Origin: Bacillus tequilensis KCTC 13622
Lineage (GTDB): Bacteria; Bacillota; Bacilli; Bacillales; Bacillaceae
Length of the DNA stretch: 64,000 bases
Assembly: GCF_000507145.1 (NCBI RefSeq)
Contig: NZ_AYTO01000031.1
Coordinates: 1-64,000 of the forward strand
Direction of reading: 5' to 3'
Part shown: one piece after another, positions 53,617 to 62,432 of the stretch
Numbering within the stretch: the first letter of the stretch is position 1
Layout of the letters: each line of letters starts with the position of its first letter
The notes under the pieces: model-generated
Told to the model about the DNA's origin: nothing
What the model saw: the letters and a program-made list of their open reading frames with translations, nothing else
Databases searched by the model: none
Program-made: the position numbers and the translations under genes

Positions 53617-55213
53617 GCTGTAATTCCTCCCCCTTCATTGGAAAAACGATAGAAAAAGATGTTCCCCTCCCCGCGTGTGAATCAACCTCTACCGTGCCCG
53701 ATCCTTTGTCGGTGATTTGTTTCACTAAATACAGGCCGTAGCCTGTTCCGCCTGTTTTATTGACCGTAAACCCTTTGTCGTAAAGGTGCGGCATATGTGC
53801 GGGTTCAATTCCGCAGCCGTTATCTTCTATTAAAATAGCAAGGATATCATCCGTTTGTTCGATGCTGATGTCAATTCGTTTGTCATCAGATTGGACGGTT
53901 TCAAAGGAACCGAAGGCATTTTCAATCAGGTTGCCGAGAAGCACGACGATGTCATGCTGATCAACATGCTCGGGAAATTGCTGCAGACTGCTGTTTTCAT
54001 CTATATGAACAGCAATGCCAAGCTCCCTTCCCCTTCTGATTTTGCTCAATAGAAGACCGGCCGCGGCGTCATTTTGAATTGAGCGGTGCAGAAACTCAGT
54101 CACATTTTCCTGCTCGGTTGACGCTTGAAATGCGAGCTGCAAGGCTTTTTCAGATTTCCCCAGCTGAATGAGGCCGGCGATCGTATGCAGCTTATTCATA
54201 TGCTCATGGTTTTGGACGCGGAGCGCCTCCACAAAGTTTTTGACACCGGTCAATTCCTCCGCCATTTTAGCCGCTTCCGTTCTGTCTTGAAAAATCGCCA
54301 CGGCGCCGATGACTTTTTTCTTCATCACAATCGGAATTCTGCTGCTCATGATGACCTTTCCGCTGACGCGAATTTCTTCATTATAAACGGCCTTGTTCCG
54401 CTCCACGATTTCGGGCAGTCGAGAATCCTTGAGAACCTCCCAAATCACCTTTCCAACCAGATCCCCCTGCACCTCAAAGATTTGTTTCGCTTTTTCATTA
54501 AAAATCGTGATGATGAGGCGATTGTCGATGGCGATCACTCCTTCATTCATGGAGTGAAACGTTGCTGTCCGTTCTTCATACATTCGGACAATCTCATGGG
54601 GCTCAAGCTGGAACATTTGTTTTTTGATATGACGGGCGAGCAGTAAGGAACCTGCAAGGCCGAAGCCGAGAGTCAGCACAACGATGAATGCGATATCTCG
54701 TTTTGACTGAAGCAGGATGTCGGCGATCCCCGGCAGTGTTTTCCCGACAAGCACCACGCCGATCTGATTTAGATCGTGATCCTTCACCGGATAAAAAGCG
54801 CGGACCGCCGTGCCGATCGCACCCTTAGCTTCTGAGAAATAAATGTGCTCCGCAAACGCCGCCTCTTCGTCTGCACCCCCGGATTTCTTGCCGATGCTCG
54901 TGCTGACAGGATGCGTATATCGGGTGTGATTCATATCCATGACGACAATATAGTCTGCTTCATTAATCATCCTGATTTCTTCCACTCCGTGACGAACCGC
55001 TTCTGTTTGTTTTTTTCGCGCCAAGGCTTCTTTCACCTCTGTCATCTCTGACACTGTCCGAGCCGTATTCATCAGCCGCTTTTTCAGCTCGCGCTCCTCT
55101 GTATGCTGGATATTTCCAATGAGCACAATGCCGCCGATCAAAAAAGAGAAAATGACGAGAATATAGGATAAGATCGTGATTTTCCAGCGGATTGAGAGCT
55201 TCTTTTTGTTCAT
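53606..55213 (-). CDS. dctS: Sensor histidine kinase DctS
   Basis: This 535-residue CitA/DcuS-family sensor has TM1 (about 13-32), an extracellular PAS sensor domain, TM2 (about 175-195), a cytoplasmic PAS (FHSMNEGVIAIDNRLIITIFNEKAK), an H-box VQNHEHMNKLHTIAG and ATPase motifs (GNLIENAFGSF, EDNGCGI, GTGYGLYLVK). It senses C4-dicarboxylates with DctB. Cotranscribed with dctR; divergent from dctB. Confidence 0.95.
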   Translation of the reverse strand: MNKKKLSIRWKITILSYILVIFSFLIGGIVLIGNIQHTEERELKKRLMNTARTVSEMTEVKEALARKKQTEAVRHGVEEIRMINEADYIVVMDMNHTRYTHPVSTSIGKKSGGADEEAAFAEHIYFSEAKGAIGTAVRAFYPVKDHDLNQIGVVLVGKTLPGIADILLQSKRDIAFIVVLTLGFGLAGSLLLARHIKKQMFQLEPHEIVRMYEERTATFHSMNEGVIAIDNRLIITIFNEKAKQIFEVQGDLVGKVIWEVLKDSRLPEIVERNKAVYNEEIRVSGKVIMSSRIPIVMKKKVIGAVAIFQDRTEAAKMAEELTGVKNFVEALRVQNHEHMNKLHTIAGLIQLGKSEKALQLAFQASTEQENVTEFLHRSIQNDAAAGLLLSKIRRGRELGIAVHIDENSSLQQFPEHVDQHDIVVLLGNLIENAFGSFETVQSDDKRIDISIEQTDDILAILIEDNGCGIEPAHMPHLYDKGFTVNKTGGTGYGLYLVKQITDKGSGTVEVDSHAGRGTSFSIVFPMKGEELQHGS

Positions 55214-55284
55214 CAGCTTCTCCTTTCAGGTCTTTACGGATGGCATGGCCCCCATTATTCTTAACATAGAGGGAGGGGCTTTTC

Positions 55285-56337
55285 ATGAAGAGTTTGCTTG
55301 CATGTCTCGCATTGATGATCGCCGGAATTGCAACCGCTTTATTTATCGGATTCCATGATCGTTCAGGCAGTAAAGAGCTTGTTTATGATGACGATCAGGA
55401 AGGTTTACAGAATCAAATCGTGTTTACATTCAGCCATGTGGTTGCCGAAAATACGCCGAAAGGGCTGGCTGCCAATAAGTTTGCCGAGCTGGTAAACGAA
55501 AAATCAGGCGGGAAAATAAAAATTGAAGTGTTCCCGAATGGAAGCCTGTATTCGGATATTGAAGAAATTGAAGCTTTGCAAAACGGCGATGTTCAATTTA
55601 TCGCCCCCTCCACATCGAAGCTCGGCATGCTCTCGCCCGAATGGGGCGTGCTGGATCTGCCGTATGCATTTACAGATTACAATGCCGTCAAAAAAGGGCT
55701 GAACGGCAGCATCGGCACACAGCTGTTTGATTCTTTGAAGAAAAACCAATTAAAAGGCCTCGCCTATTGGACAAACGGTTTTAAGCAAATGACGACAAAT
55801 CGAGGACCGGTCAAAACCCCGGATGATTTAAAAGGACAGGATCTACGCATTATGCAAAGCGATGTGATAGAGGATCAGTTCAAGCTGCTTGGCGCAATAC
55901 CTCATCAGGAATCCTTCAATTCTACCTTTCAGCTGTTAGAAAACAATGTAGTTGACGGTGAAGAAAATACAATCTCAAACATCTATTCTAAAAAATTTTA
56001 TAATGTTCAGGACTATTTGACAATAAGCAGCCACGGTTATCTCGGCTACGCTGTCATGACTGATGAGCATTTCTGGAACGACCAGACCCCGGAAACAAGA
56101 CGCATTTTGACTGAAGCGATGAAGGAAACGACGGAGTGGAATGAAACGTATGCCGAACAAATGAACAAGGAGCAGCTGGAGGAAATCAAAAAGAATTCAT
56201 CTATTACAATCTATGAGCTGACAGAGAAAGAGAAAAAAGCATGGATGCAGCGCCTTGATCCTGTTTATCATCAGTACGAGCCCATTTTCGGCCGAAAACT
56301 GATTCAGGCGCTTTTAAAACTGCGCGAAGAGTCATAG
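55285..56337 (+). CDS. dctB: C4-dicarboxylate-binding protein DctB
   Basis: This 350-residue extracytoplasmic DctP-type (TRAP) solute-binding protein has an N-terminal membrane anchor (LLACLALMIAGIATALFIGF). Family features include FTFSHVVAENTPKGLAANKF, PNGSLYSDIEEIEALQNGDVQF and the substrate arginine in LRIMQSDVI. No TRAP permease genes are nearby; in B. subtilis DctB instead acts as a co-sensor with DctS and DctP. Confidence 0.93.
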   Translation: MKSLLACLALMIAGIATALFIGFHDRSGSKELVYDDDQEGLQNQIVFTFSHVVAENTPKGLAANKFAELVNEKSGGKIKIEVFPNGSLYSDIEEIEALQNGDVQFIAPSTSKLGMLSPEWGVLDLPYAFTDYNAVKKGLNGSIGTQLFDSLKKNQLKGLAYWTNGFKQMTTNRGPVKTPDDLKGQDLRIMQSDVIEDQFKLLGAIPHQESFNSTFQLLENNVVDGEENTISNIYSKKFYNVQDYLTISSHGYLGYAVMTDEHFWNDQTPETRRILTEAMKETTEWNETYAEQMNKEQLEEIKKNSSITIYELTEKEKKAWMQRLDPVYHQYEPIFGRKLIQALLKLREES

Positions 56338-56360
56338 CCCATCTTAATAGGCTGTTTTTT

Positions 56361-56385
56361 GTTTATCTTTGCTCCTGCCGGAAAT
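56361..56385 (+). promoter_or_regulatory. Possible sigma-B promoter of ydbD
   Basis: GTTTAT (56361-56366), 13 bases, GGAAAT (56380-56385), 35 bases before ydbD. The -10 departs from GGGTAT, but ydbD is a known sigma-B-dependent gene. Confidence 0.45.
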
Positions 56386-56420
56386 ATAGAAAGAGATAAA
56401 CGAAAAAAGGAGATGGGTAC

Positions 56421-57242
56421 ATGTTTAAGCATACAAAAATGCTGCAGCATCCTGCTAAACCAGATCGTCCAGATCCGTTATTCGCTAAAAAAATGCAAGA
56501 AATTTTAGGCGGGCAATTCGGAGAAATTTCGGTTGCCATGCAGTACTTATTTCAAGGCTGGAATACAAGAGGAAATGAAAAATACAAGGATTTGCTGATG
56601 GATACGGCAACTGAGGAAATGGGGCACGTTGAAATGATCGCGACGATGATCGCCAGACTTCTTGAGGATGCCCCGCTTGATCAGCAGGAAAAAGCCGCTG
56701 AAGATCCTGTGATCGGCTCCATCCTGGGCGGCATGAATCCTCACCATGCCATTGTATCGGGACTCGGCGCCATGCCGGAAAGCAGTACAGGCGTCCCTTG
56801 GAGCGGCGGCTATATCGTAGCGAGCGGAAACCTGCTCGCTGACTTTCGCGCCAATCTGAATGCGGAATCACAAGGCCGTCTGCAGGTCGCGCGCCTGTTT
56901 GAAATGACGGATGACAAAGGCGTCAAAGATATGCTCAGCTTCCTGCTGGCACGTGACACGATGCATCAAAATCAATGGCTCGCCGCCATTAAAGAATTAG
57001 AAGCACAGGAAGGCCCGGTTGTGCCGGGGACATTCCCGAAAGCACTCGAAAAACAGGAATTTTCGCATCAGCTGATCAACTTCTCTGAAGGCGAAGAAAG
57101 CGCCGGACAAACCTGGCTGAATGAAAAAGCGCCGGACGGAGAAGCCTTTGAATATGTGAAAGAAGCAAAAGCTTTTGGCGAAAAGCCTGAGTTAAAACCA
57201 GCGCCGCCTTATGTTCATAATACGCTTCCAGGACGCGAGTAA
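56421..57242 (+). CDS. ydbD: Manganese catalase YdbD
   Basis: This 273-residue di-manganese catalase has ligands in the ferritin-like bundle: Glu in GGQFGEISVAMQYLFQG, the E-x-x-H in TATEEMGHVEMI, Glu in LNAESQGRLQVARLFE, and ARDTMHQNQW. It degrades hydrogen peroxide. General-stress gene in B. subtilis, consistent with the sigma-B-like promoter. Confidence 0.94.
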   Translation: MFKHTKMLQHPAKPDRPDPLFAKKMQEILGGQFGEISVAMQYLFQGWNTRGNEKYKDLLMDTATEEMGHVEMIATMIARLLEDAPLDQQEKAAEDPVIGSILGGMNPHHAIVSGLGAMPESSTGVPWSGGYIVASGNLLADFRANLNAESQGRLQVARLFEMTDDKGVKDMLSFLLARDTMHQNQWLAAIKELEAQEGPVVPGTFPKALEKQEFSHQLINFSEGEESAGQTWLNEKAPDGEAFEYVKEAKAFGEKPELKPAPPYVHNTLPGRE

Positions 57243-57247
57243 AGACC

Positions 57248-57276
57248 AAAGCCCAAAACAAGATGTTTTGGGCTTT
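57248..57276. terminator. Bidirectional terminator between ydbD and ydbC
   Basis: AAAGCCCAAAAC/GTTTTGGGCTTT stem between two convergent genes, identical in its arms to the cshA terminator. Confidence 0.88.
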
Positions 57277-57278
57277 GA

Positions 57279-57638
57279 TTATGCCTTCAGTACCGTCCAG
57301 TCTGGTTCGTATTGGATGTCAGAGTTATGTAACAGATCGTGAATGAAAGGTTCATCCTCTTCATACAGCGTCACTTCTATCGAATGAATCACAGCCTTCT
57401 GTTCGTTTCCATCGTAAATGCTGTCATGCTCGTTCTCCATAAAATGGTCATATGCGGCTCTGCTCTCCCAAACACTGATGATCTCTGCGGTCAGCGGTCC
57501 ATCTATCGTTTTTTGCCAGCCGCCGGCCTGTTTGATGAAGCCATTTACATGTGATAATGCTCCCCACTGAGACTGCGCTTTTGCAAATGCTTCAGCGTTT
57601 GCATCGTCTACTTCACATATAATCTTTTTGATTAGCAT
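57279..57638 (-). CDS. ydbC: YdbC, ABM-like small protein
   Basis: This 119-residue cytoplasmic protein has a ferredoxin-like fold resembling antibiotic-biosynthesis-monooxygenase domains (AQSQWGALSHVNGFIKQAGGWQ, ISVWESRAAYDHFMENEHD). Function is unknown in B. subtilis. Its start overlaps the ydbB stop by seven bases, so the two are one operon. Confidence 0.87.
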   Translation of the reverse strand: MLIKKIICEVDDANAEAFAKAQSQWGALSHVNGFIKQAGGWQKTIDGPLTAEIISVWESRAAYDHFMENEHDSIYDGNEQKAVIHSIEVTLYEEDEPFIHDLLHNSDIQYEPDWTVLKA

Positions 57639-57973
57639 GGCAGCTCCTCTATGATGACGGTTTTGGCTTGTTTGTGCTCCACACAGAGATTCACCGTCCT
57701 GACGTAAGAGCGTGTGCGGTGAACTGTGCCTTTCGGGATCAGCAGGCTGTCATTTGCTTTGAGTACCGCGGTTTCTTTGTCCTGAAAATCGATCAGCAGT
57801 TCTCCTTCAAGAACGATGAACAATTCATCTGAGTCGGGGTGATGATGCCAGTCATATTCTCCCGTAAACACTGCAAGGCGCACGCAGTGGTCGTTGACCT
57901 CTGAGATTGAAAAATTGGCGTGCTTTTCTTTGACTTCATTTGCGATGGCGAGCAAGTTTTGCATTTCGGACAT
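57632..57973 (-). CDS. ydbB: Cupin protein YdbB
   Basis: This 113-residue single cupin has motif 1 YDWHHHPDSDELFIVLEG and motif 2 LLIPKGTVHRTRS, so the metal-binding histidines and glutamate are kept. I chose the ATG at 57973 (MSEMQNLL). Upstream partner of ydbC. Function unknown; distant paralogue at 19263. Confidence 0.88.
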   Translation of the reverse strand: MSEMQNLLAIANEVKEKHANFSISEVNDHCVRLAVFTGEYDWHHHPDSDELFIVLEGELLIDFQDKETAVLKANDSLLIPKGTVHRTRSYVRTVNLCVEHKQAKTVIIEELPC

Positions 57974-58038
57974 TAGCGAAAACCCCTTTTTCACTAATTG
58001 TATCGCAACATCGGCTTAGATCAAGAAATTTCCACCAT

Positions 58039-58074
58039 AAAAAGCGATCCAGCTGATGCGCCGGATCGCTTTTT
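58039..58074 (-). terminator. Terminator of gsiB
   Basis: AAAAAGCGATCC/GGATCGCTTTTT hairpin with a 12-base loop after gsiB. Confidence 0.88.
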
Positions 58075-58105
58075 ATCTTCAGATAGTCTGCCTTTATGCT
58101 TTTGA

Positions 58106-58477
58106 TTAGTCGTTGTTGCGGGCGTTTCCGCCTTTTGAGCCAATTTCTTGATAGAATTCTTTATCGTGATTTTTGCTTGTTGCTTCTCCGCCTTTACGGC
58201 CGATTTCTTGATAGAATTCTTTGTCGTGATTTTCGCTAGTGGCTTCTCCGCCTTTTTCACCGATTTCTTGATAAAACTCTTTGTCATGGTTTTGGCTTGT
58301 GGCTTCTCCGCCTTTTTCGCCAATTTCTTGATAGAATTCTTTGTCATGGTTTTCGCTAGTGGCTTCTCCGCCTTTTTTCCCAATCTCTTGATAGAATTCT
58401 TTATCATGGTTTTTGCTTGTTGTTTCTCCGCCTTTTCTACCTGCTTCTTCTCTGCTCATTTTGTTATTGTCTGCCAT
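58106..58477 (-). CDS. gsiB: General stress protein GsiB
   Basis: This 123-residue hydrophilic protein is built of 20-residue repeats (KGGEATSxNHDKEFYQEIGx), five copies, with a first partial unit MSREEAGRKGGETTS. It resembles plant LEA proteins and is the classical sigma-B reporter of heat, salt and glucose starvation; a desiccation-protectant role is inferred. AAAGGAGG lies ahead of the ATG. The DNA repeats are imperfect and may vary in copy number between strains. Confidence 0.96.
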   Translation of the reverse strand: MADNNKMSREEAGRKGGETTSKNHDKEFYQEIGKKGGEATSENHDKEFYQEIGEKGGEATSQNHDKEFYQEIGEKGGEATSENHDKEFYQEIGRKGGEATSKNHDKEFYQEIGSKGGNARNND

Positions 58478-58512
58478 TTTGAATTCCTCCTTTAATTGGT
58501 GTTGGTTGTTGT

Positions 58513-58537
58513 ATTCCCGCTGACAATTCTTTTAAAC
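58513..58537 (-). promoter_or_regulatory. Sigma-B promoter of gsiB
   Basis: Minus strand GTTTAA (58532-58537), 13 bases, GGGAAT (58513-58518), with a 35-base leader to gsiB. Confidence 0.85.
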
Positions 58538-58569
58538 AAACAAAACACATCGGGTGTGTTTTCATTAAA

Positions 58570-58602
58570 AAAAGCAGGCGGAGCGCGGTGTCCGTCTGCT
58601 TT
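58570..58602 (-). terminator. Terminator of ydbA
   Basis: AAAGCAG(a)CGGA/TCCG(c)CTGCTTT stem plus seven T's after the ydbA stop. Confidence 0.8.
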
Positions 58603-58605
58603 CTG

Positions 58606-59424
58606 CTATACCGTTTCTTGTTGTGTTTCTTTCAGCCGCTCAAGAATGCGCCGCTTTTTATACAGCATCATGCCTGTTTCGGTAATGTCGTTTAATGTCG
58701 AGCGATTGGCTGATGCACCAAAGACCATTCCCGCGACCGGCACAAGCTGAAAAAGCTTTTTCCAGCCGAATGTGTCACGGTAGCCTAACACGACTTCACG
58801 CCAGCCTTGAATTTGAGAAGCGACATTCTTATATATACGGTCTTGATCGTAATCTTTTAATTCCTGCAAAATCGATTTTTTGCCGACAACATCAGCCGAT
58901 GTCAGCTGCAGACATTTTACGATGAAGACACGCTCTTTTTTCTCTTTTGGGTCATAGCCGTAAGCAACCGCGATATCCTGTAACGTTTTCAACGACAGGC
59001 CAAGCACGGCCGGAATATCTGCCGCAAGAGTAAACACGCCGCCCACACCCGTTGTCGCGCCTTGAACGGTTGCGGCGTTGATTCTGTTTTTGCCCATTCC
59101 TTCCGCAATTTCATCCATGACAGGCAAAGGCGCTTTTCGGATATCCTCCAACGATTCGTAAGTCTCCTCCGGCAGTTTCTTTTGAAACATCTTGATAATC
59201 TGTTTTTCAGATGTCAGATACTGTCCTCCTGTTTGAACAAAGCTTCCCACCTCATCCAAGAGCTTGCCGATCTTTTTCTGGATGAATTCCGGTGTCAGCT
59301 TGTCCAGCAGCTGAAACGGGAGACGGCTGAGCTTTTCCCAAAACCAGACTTTTTGCTGATCTTTTTCCCATTTCTCTATTTCTTTTAATTGCTGATGCAA
59401 GTCTTCTTTTCGTTCAGTTGTCAC
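58606..59424 (-). CDS. ydbA: EcsC-family protein YdbA
   Basis: This 272-residue protein is of the EcsC-like type with a central weakly hydrophobic region (VQGATTGVGGVFTLAADIPAVLGLSLKTLQDIAVAYGYDP). The family is named after EcsC of the Ecs transporter locus but is not an ABC component; function unknown. Divergent from the ydaT gene, with about 120 bases containing a sigma-B-like promoter for the latter. Confidence 0.85.
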   Translation of the reverse strand: MTTERKEDLHQQLKEIEKWEKDQQKVWFWEKLSRLPFQLLDKLTPEFIQKKIGKLLDEVGSFVQTGGQYLTSEKQIIKMFQKKLPEETYESLEDIRKAPLPVMDEIAEGMGKNRINAATVQGATTGVGGVFTLAADIPAVLGLSLKTLQDIAVAYGYDPKEKKERVFIVKCLQLTSADVVGKKSILQELKDYDQDRIYKNVASQIQGWREVVLGYRDTFGWKKLFQLVPVAGMVFGASANRSTLNDITETGMMLYKKRRILERLKETQQETV

Positions 59425-59488
59425 CCAATCCGCACTTCCCTTCTGTTTTTTCTACTATATAGTAGTATACCTTCATTTTCTCGGGTGC

Positions 59489-59513
59489 GTTTTTATTTTT
59501 CACCCGCGGGTAC
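59489..59513 (+). promoter_or_regulatory. Probable sigma-B promoter of ydaT
   Basis: GTTTTT (59489-59494), 13 bases, GGGTAC (59508-59513), about 30 bases before ydaT. Confidence 0.65.
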
Positions 59514-59544
59514 CATTTTTATAAAAGGAAAAGGAGTGATGGAC

Positions 59545-59997
59545 ATGCCTTGGTCGATGAAGGATTATCCAGCTTCATTGAAAAACCTTGAGAAGCCGGT
59601 GAAGAAAAAAGCAATTGAGATTGCGAATGCGATGATTGATGAGGGCTATGAGGACGGACGTGCGATCCCGATTGCGACAAGCAAAGCAAAGGAATGGGCG
59701 GAAAACGCCTCTAAAGAAGAGATTGATGATTTCCTCAAACATGATGACGAGACAGAACACGATGAGGATTCCAGCAGCGGCGGAGACCCTGAACTCATGG
59801 ATAAAGCGGAGCATGTCATCAAGCATAAAAACGGCTGGGCGGTCAAAGCTGAGGGTGCCAAACGTGTGTCTGAGATCAAGGATACAAAAAAAGAAGCCAT
59901 TGAACGGGCAAAGGAAATCGCAGCGCATAAAGGCACTGAGGTGATTGTTCATTTGGCTGACGGAAACGTGCAGCGAAAAATCAAAACAGGATCATAA
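59545..59997 (+). CDS. ydaT: General stress protein YdaT (DUF2188 domain)
   Basis: This 150-residue hydrophilic protein has an N-terminal helical part (MPWSMKDYPASLKNLEKPVKKKAIEIANAMI) like small ChaB-type proteins and a C-terminal DUF2188 segment (KNGWAVKAEGAKRVSEIKDTKKEAIERAKEIA...VHLADGNVQRKI). I chose the ATG at 59545, eight bases after AAAGGAG; the preceding ATG is too close. Function unknown; sigma-B dependent in B. subtilis. Confidence 0.88.
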   Translation: MPWSMKDYPASLKNLEKPVKKKAIEIANAMIDEGYEDGRAIPIATSKAKEWAENASKEEIDDFLKHDDETEHDEDSSSGGDPELMDKAEHVIKHKNGWAVKAEGAKRVSEIKDTKKEAIERAKEIAAHKGTEVIVHLADGNVQRKIKTGS

Positions 59998-60015
59998 CGC
60001 GATATGCTATTCGAT

Positions 60016-60041
60016 GTTTCGGATTCGGCAGGAGCGGTTAT
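60016..60041 (+). promoter_or_regulatory. Probable sigma-B promoter of ydaS
   Basis: GTTTCG (60016-60021), 14 bases, GGTTAT (60036-60041), 24 bases before the ydaS start. Consistent with known sigma-B control of ydaS. Confidence 0.55.
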
Positions 60042-60065
60042 TGATTGATAAATCATTTATGAGAG

Positions 60066-60332
60066 GTGAATAGAATGATTAGCTTTTTGGTTTCATTAGT
60101 TGTTGCTATCGTAATCGGATTAATCGGGAGCGCCATTGTAGGCAACCGGATGCCGGGTGGGATTTTCGGCTCTATGATTGCCGGGCTGATCGGCGCTTGG
60201 ATCGGACACGGACTCCTCGGTACTTGGGGACCGAGCCTCGCAGGCTTTGCTATTTTCCCAGCCATTATCGGGGCCGCCATCTTCGTGTTCTTGCTGAGCC
60301 TCGTATTCCGCGGTCTGCGGAAGGAAGCCTAA
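60066..60332 (+). CDS. ydaS: GlsB/YeaQ/YmgE-type membrane protein YdaS
   Basis: This 88-residue protein has three hydrophobic, glycine-rich helices (FLVSLVVAIVIGLIGSAIVG, GSMIAGLIGAWIGHGLLGTWGPSLAGFAIFPAIIGAAIFVFLLSLV). Members of this transglycosylase-associated family are stress-induced; biochemical role unknown. AGGTG precedes the start. Confidence 0.9.
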   Translation: MNRMISFLVSLVVAIVIGLIGSAIVGNRMPGGIFGSMIAGLIGAWIGHGLLGTWGPSLAGFAIFPAIIGAAIFVFLLSLVFRGLRKEA

Positions 60333-60461
60333 ACTCATTTGATACAGGAGGCATCGTTTCGAATTGAAACGATGCCTTTTTATATGGGACCTTATCCGAA
60401 TCCCTACATATCATGTTACATAACAGGGAAAAATTCAGTAATGGATTTTGAACATTTTCGG

Positions 60462-60490
60462 TTGACAAGAAACTGGGAAGATCATATGAT
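60462..60490 (+). promoter_or_regulatory. Sigma-A promoter of mntH
   Basis: TTGACA (60462-60467), 17 bases, TATGAT (60485-60490), a near-consensus promoter placed directly upstream of the MntR box. Confidence 0.88.
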
Positions 60491-60503
60491 GTAGATAAAA
60501 TAA

Positions 60504-60519
60504 TTTGCCTTAAGGAAAC
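60504..60519. promoter_or_regulatory. MntR operator of mntH
   Basis: TTTGCCTTAAGGAAAC matches the MntR-binding palindrome (TTTGCCTTAAGGMAAM). It lies just after the predicted transcript start; MntR-Mn2+ would repress. Confidence 0.92.
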
Positions 60520-60560
60520 TCTTTGTTGTACGGCAAAAACAATCAGAATTCAGGTGAGGT

Positions 60561-61838
60561 ATGATGAACAAGGACATCACAGCACAATCTCCCCGTTCCA
60601 AAGCAGTCCAAGATGCGCTTGACGGGAAAATCAGAGGATTCAGAGGGCTGCTCCCTTTTCTTGGTCCTGCGTTTATAGCAGCCATCGCCTATATTGATCC
60701 CGGCAACTTCGCAACGAATATATCAGCGGGTTCTAAATATGGATATATGCTGCTATGGGTGATTTTATTTTCTAATATCATGGCGCTGTTAATCCAATCA
60801 CTATCCGCTAAACTCGGTATTGCGACAGGCAAAAATCTGCCTGAGGTTGCCCGCGAAGAATTCCCAAAGCCCGTCTCCATCGGATTATGGATTCAGGGCG
60901 AGCTGGTCATTATCGCAACTGATCTGGCGGAATTTATCGGAGCGGCTCTGGGACTGTATTTGCTGTTTGGCATCCCTATGCTTGAAGCGTCAATTATAGC
61001 GGCGGTCGGATCTTTCGCGATATTGGAGCTTCAGCGCCGCGGTTATCGATCACTTGAAGCCGGCATTGCCGGTATGCTGTTTGTAGTGGTGATCGCCTTT
61101 GCGCTGCAGACTTTTTTTGCAAAGCCTGATGCCGTGTCAGTGATGAAGGGCCTATTTGTCCCGACGTTTCACGGTACTGACAGTGTGCTTCTTGCAGCGG
61201 GGATTCTTGGCGCCACCGTTATGCCGCACGCCATTTATTTACACTCAGCCCTTACACAGCGGCGGGTGGTCGGCAAAACTGATGCTGAACGGAAAAAAAT
61301 CTTCAGATTTGAGTTTATTGATATTTTAATAGCGATGCTGATTGCAGGTGCTATTAATGCGAGCATGCTGATTGTGGCTGCCGCATTATTCTTTAAAAAC
61401 GGCCTGTTTGTCGAGGATCTTGATATCGCATTTCAGCAATTCGGACATCTTGTCAGCCCTGTGTCAGCAGCTTTATTCGGAATTGGACTGCTCGTTGCCG
61501 GACTATCCAGTTCATCTGTCGGCACACTTTCAGGCGACGTGATCATGCAAGGATTTATTAATTACCGCATCCCGCTGTATGTAAGGCGGTTTATCACGAT
61601 TATTCCGCCGATCCTGATCATCGCGTCAGGCGTCAATCCGACGTCTGCTCTCGTGCTGAGCCAGGTTGTGCTGTCCTTCGGCATCGCCTTTGCCTTAATC
61701 CCGCTTATTATGTTTACAAGCAATAAACGGATTATGGGCTCACTGATCAACGCAAAATGGGTCACAGTTGTGTCTTGGCTGATCGCTGTATTGATCGTCG
61801 CTTTGAATGTGTTTTTGATTGTTGATACGTTTCGTTAG
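60561..61838 (+). CDS. mntH: Nramp manganese transporter MntH
   Basis: This 425-residue proton-coupled Mn2+ importer with 11 helices has the Nramp TM1 motif AYIDPGNFATN (metal-binding Asp/Asn) and TM6 motif VMPHAIYLHSALTQ. It serves manganese-limited growth. The first two codons are both ATG. Regulated by MntR through the box upstream. Single gene, followed by its own terminator. Confidence 0.97.
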   Translation: MMNKDITAQSPRSKAVQDALDGKIRGFRGLLPFLGPAFIAAIAYIDPGNFATNISAGSKYGYMLLWVILFSNIMALLIQSLSAKLGIATGKNLPEVAREEFPKPVSIGLWIQGELVIIATDLAEFIGAALGLYLLFGIPMLEASIIAAVGSFAILELQRRGYRSLEAGIAGMLFVVVIAFALQTFFAKPDAVSVMKGLFVPTFHGTDSVLLAAGILGATVMPHAIYLHSALTQRRVVGKTDAERKKIFRFEFIDILIAMLIAGAINASMLIVAAALFFKNGLFVEDLDIAFQQFGHLVSPVSAALFGIGLLVAGLSSSSVGTLSGDVIMQGFINYRIPLYVRRFITIIPPILIIASGVNPTSALVLSQVVLSFGIAFALIPLIMFTSNKRIMGSLINAKWVTVVSWLIAVLIVALNVFLIVDTFR

Positions 61839-61840
61839 AA

Positions 61841-61868
61841 AAAACCGGCTGGAGAGGCCGGTTTTTTT
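61841..61868 (+). terminator. Terminator of mntH
   Basis: AAACCGGC/GCCGGTTTTTTT hairpin directly after mntH. Confidence 0.88.
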
Positions 61869-61944
61869 GTTTTGTCTAAAACTCATTGATATGCTTTTTG
61901 ACAGAAATTTGTTATGATAAAAGAAAAAAATCGGAGTTTTGATG

Positions 61945-62211
61945 ATGTCAGTATTTATTCTGTTTTATTTATGGATTGTTCCTATTGTAATCGGTATTTT
62001 ATGTTCTGTTGCTGCCTATAAATCCAAGGGGAAAATGAGAGTCGCGCCTGGCATTGCCATGATCGTGCTCAGTATCATTTCCTTAATCACCGCGTTTACG
62101 GCCGGGCATACGAATTTTCACGTGTTTATCGGCGGCATGTTTTTATTCGGCACATTATTGGTCGGTTCTGCTTTTCCTTTCTTTTTCGGGCTTAAGAAAA
62201 AAGAGAAATAA
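61945..62211 (+). CDS. Small membrane protein of unknown function
   Basis: This protein of about 88 residues has three hydrophobic helices (FILFYLWIVPIVIGILCSVAA, APGIAMIVLSIISLITAF, FIGGMFLFGTLLVGSAFPFFFGL) and a lysine-rich tail. Adjacent ATGs at 61942 and 61945 are both possible; GGAG at 61933 fits the second better. It probably corresponds to the small ydzA-type gene near mntH in B. subtilis, but I am not certain of the name. Confidence 0.75.
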   Translation: MSVFILFYLWIVPIVIGILCSVAAYKSKGKMRVAPGIAMIVLSIISLITAFTAGHTNFHVFIGGMFLFGTLLVGSAFPFFFGLKKKEK

Positions 62212-62270
62212 GCTTATAAAGACATGGGCTCTGTCAGATGTGACAAGAAAAAACATATGAAACATACAAG

Positions 62271-62322
62271 GACAAATGCATCTTCTTGCTTTGAAAGAAG
62301 ATGCATTTGTCCTTTTGTCTGT
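62271..62322. terminator. Long hairpin between the small membrane protein gene and ydaP
   Basis: Perfect 18-base arms (GACAAATGCATCTTCTT/AAGAAGATGCATTTGTC) with a TTTTGTCT tail. It probably terminates the rightward transcript and may block read-through in both directions. Confidence 0.8.
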
Positions 62323-62432
62323 TTCGAGCAATGCAAACCATGAAGGCCGTGATAAACACAACAATATTTCCCAACATGTTACCCCCCAATTATCCCCAAT
62401 AAAAAACAGAGGCCGCTAAGGACCCCTGTTTT

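Noticed and set aside
58021..58407. Lysine-rich repetitive reading frame overlapping gsiB
   Set aside because: It is an alternate-frame shadow of the gsiB repeats and has no ribosome site.
58148..58477. Regularly spaced roughly 60-base repeats resembling a CRISPR or minisatellite array
   Set aside because: They are the coding repeats of gsiB (20 residues each), in frame on the minus strand; there are no unique spacers.
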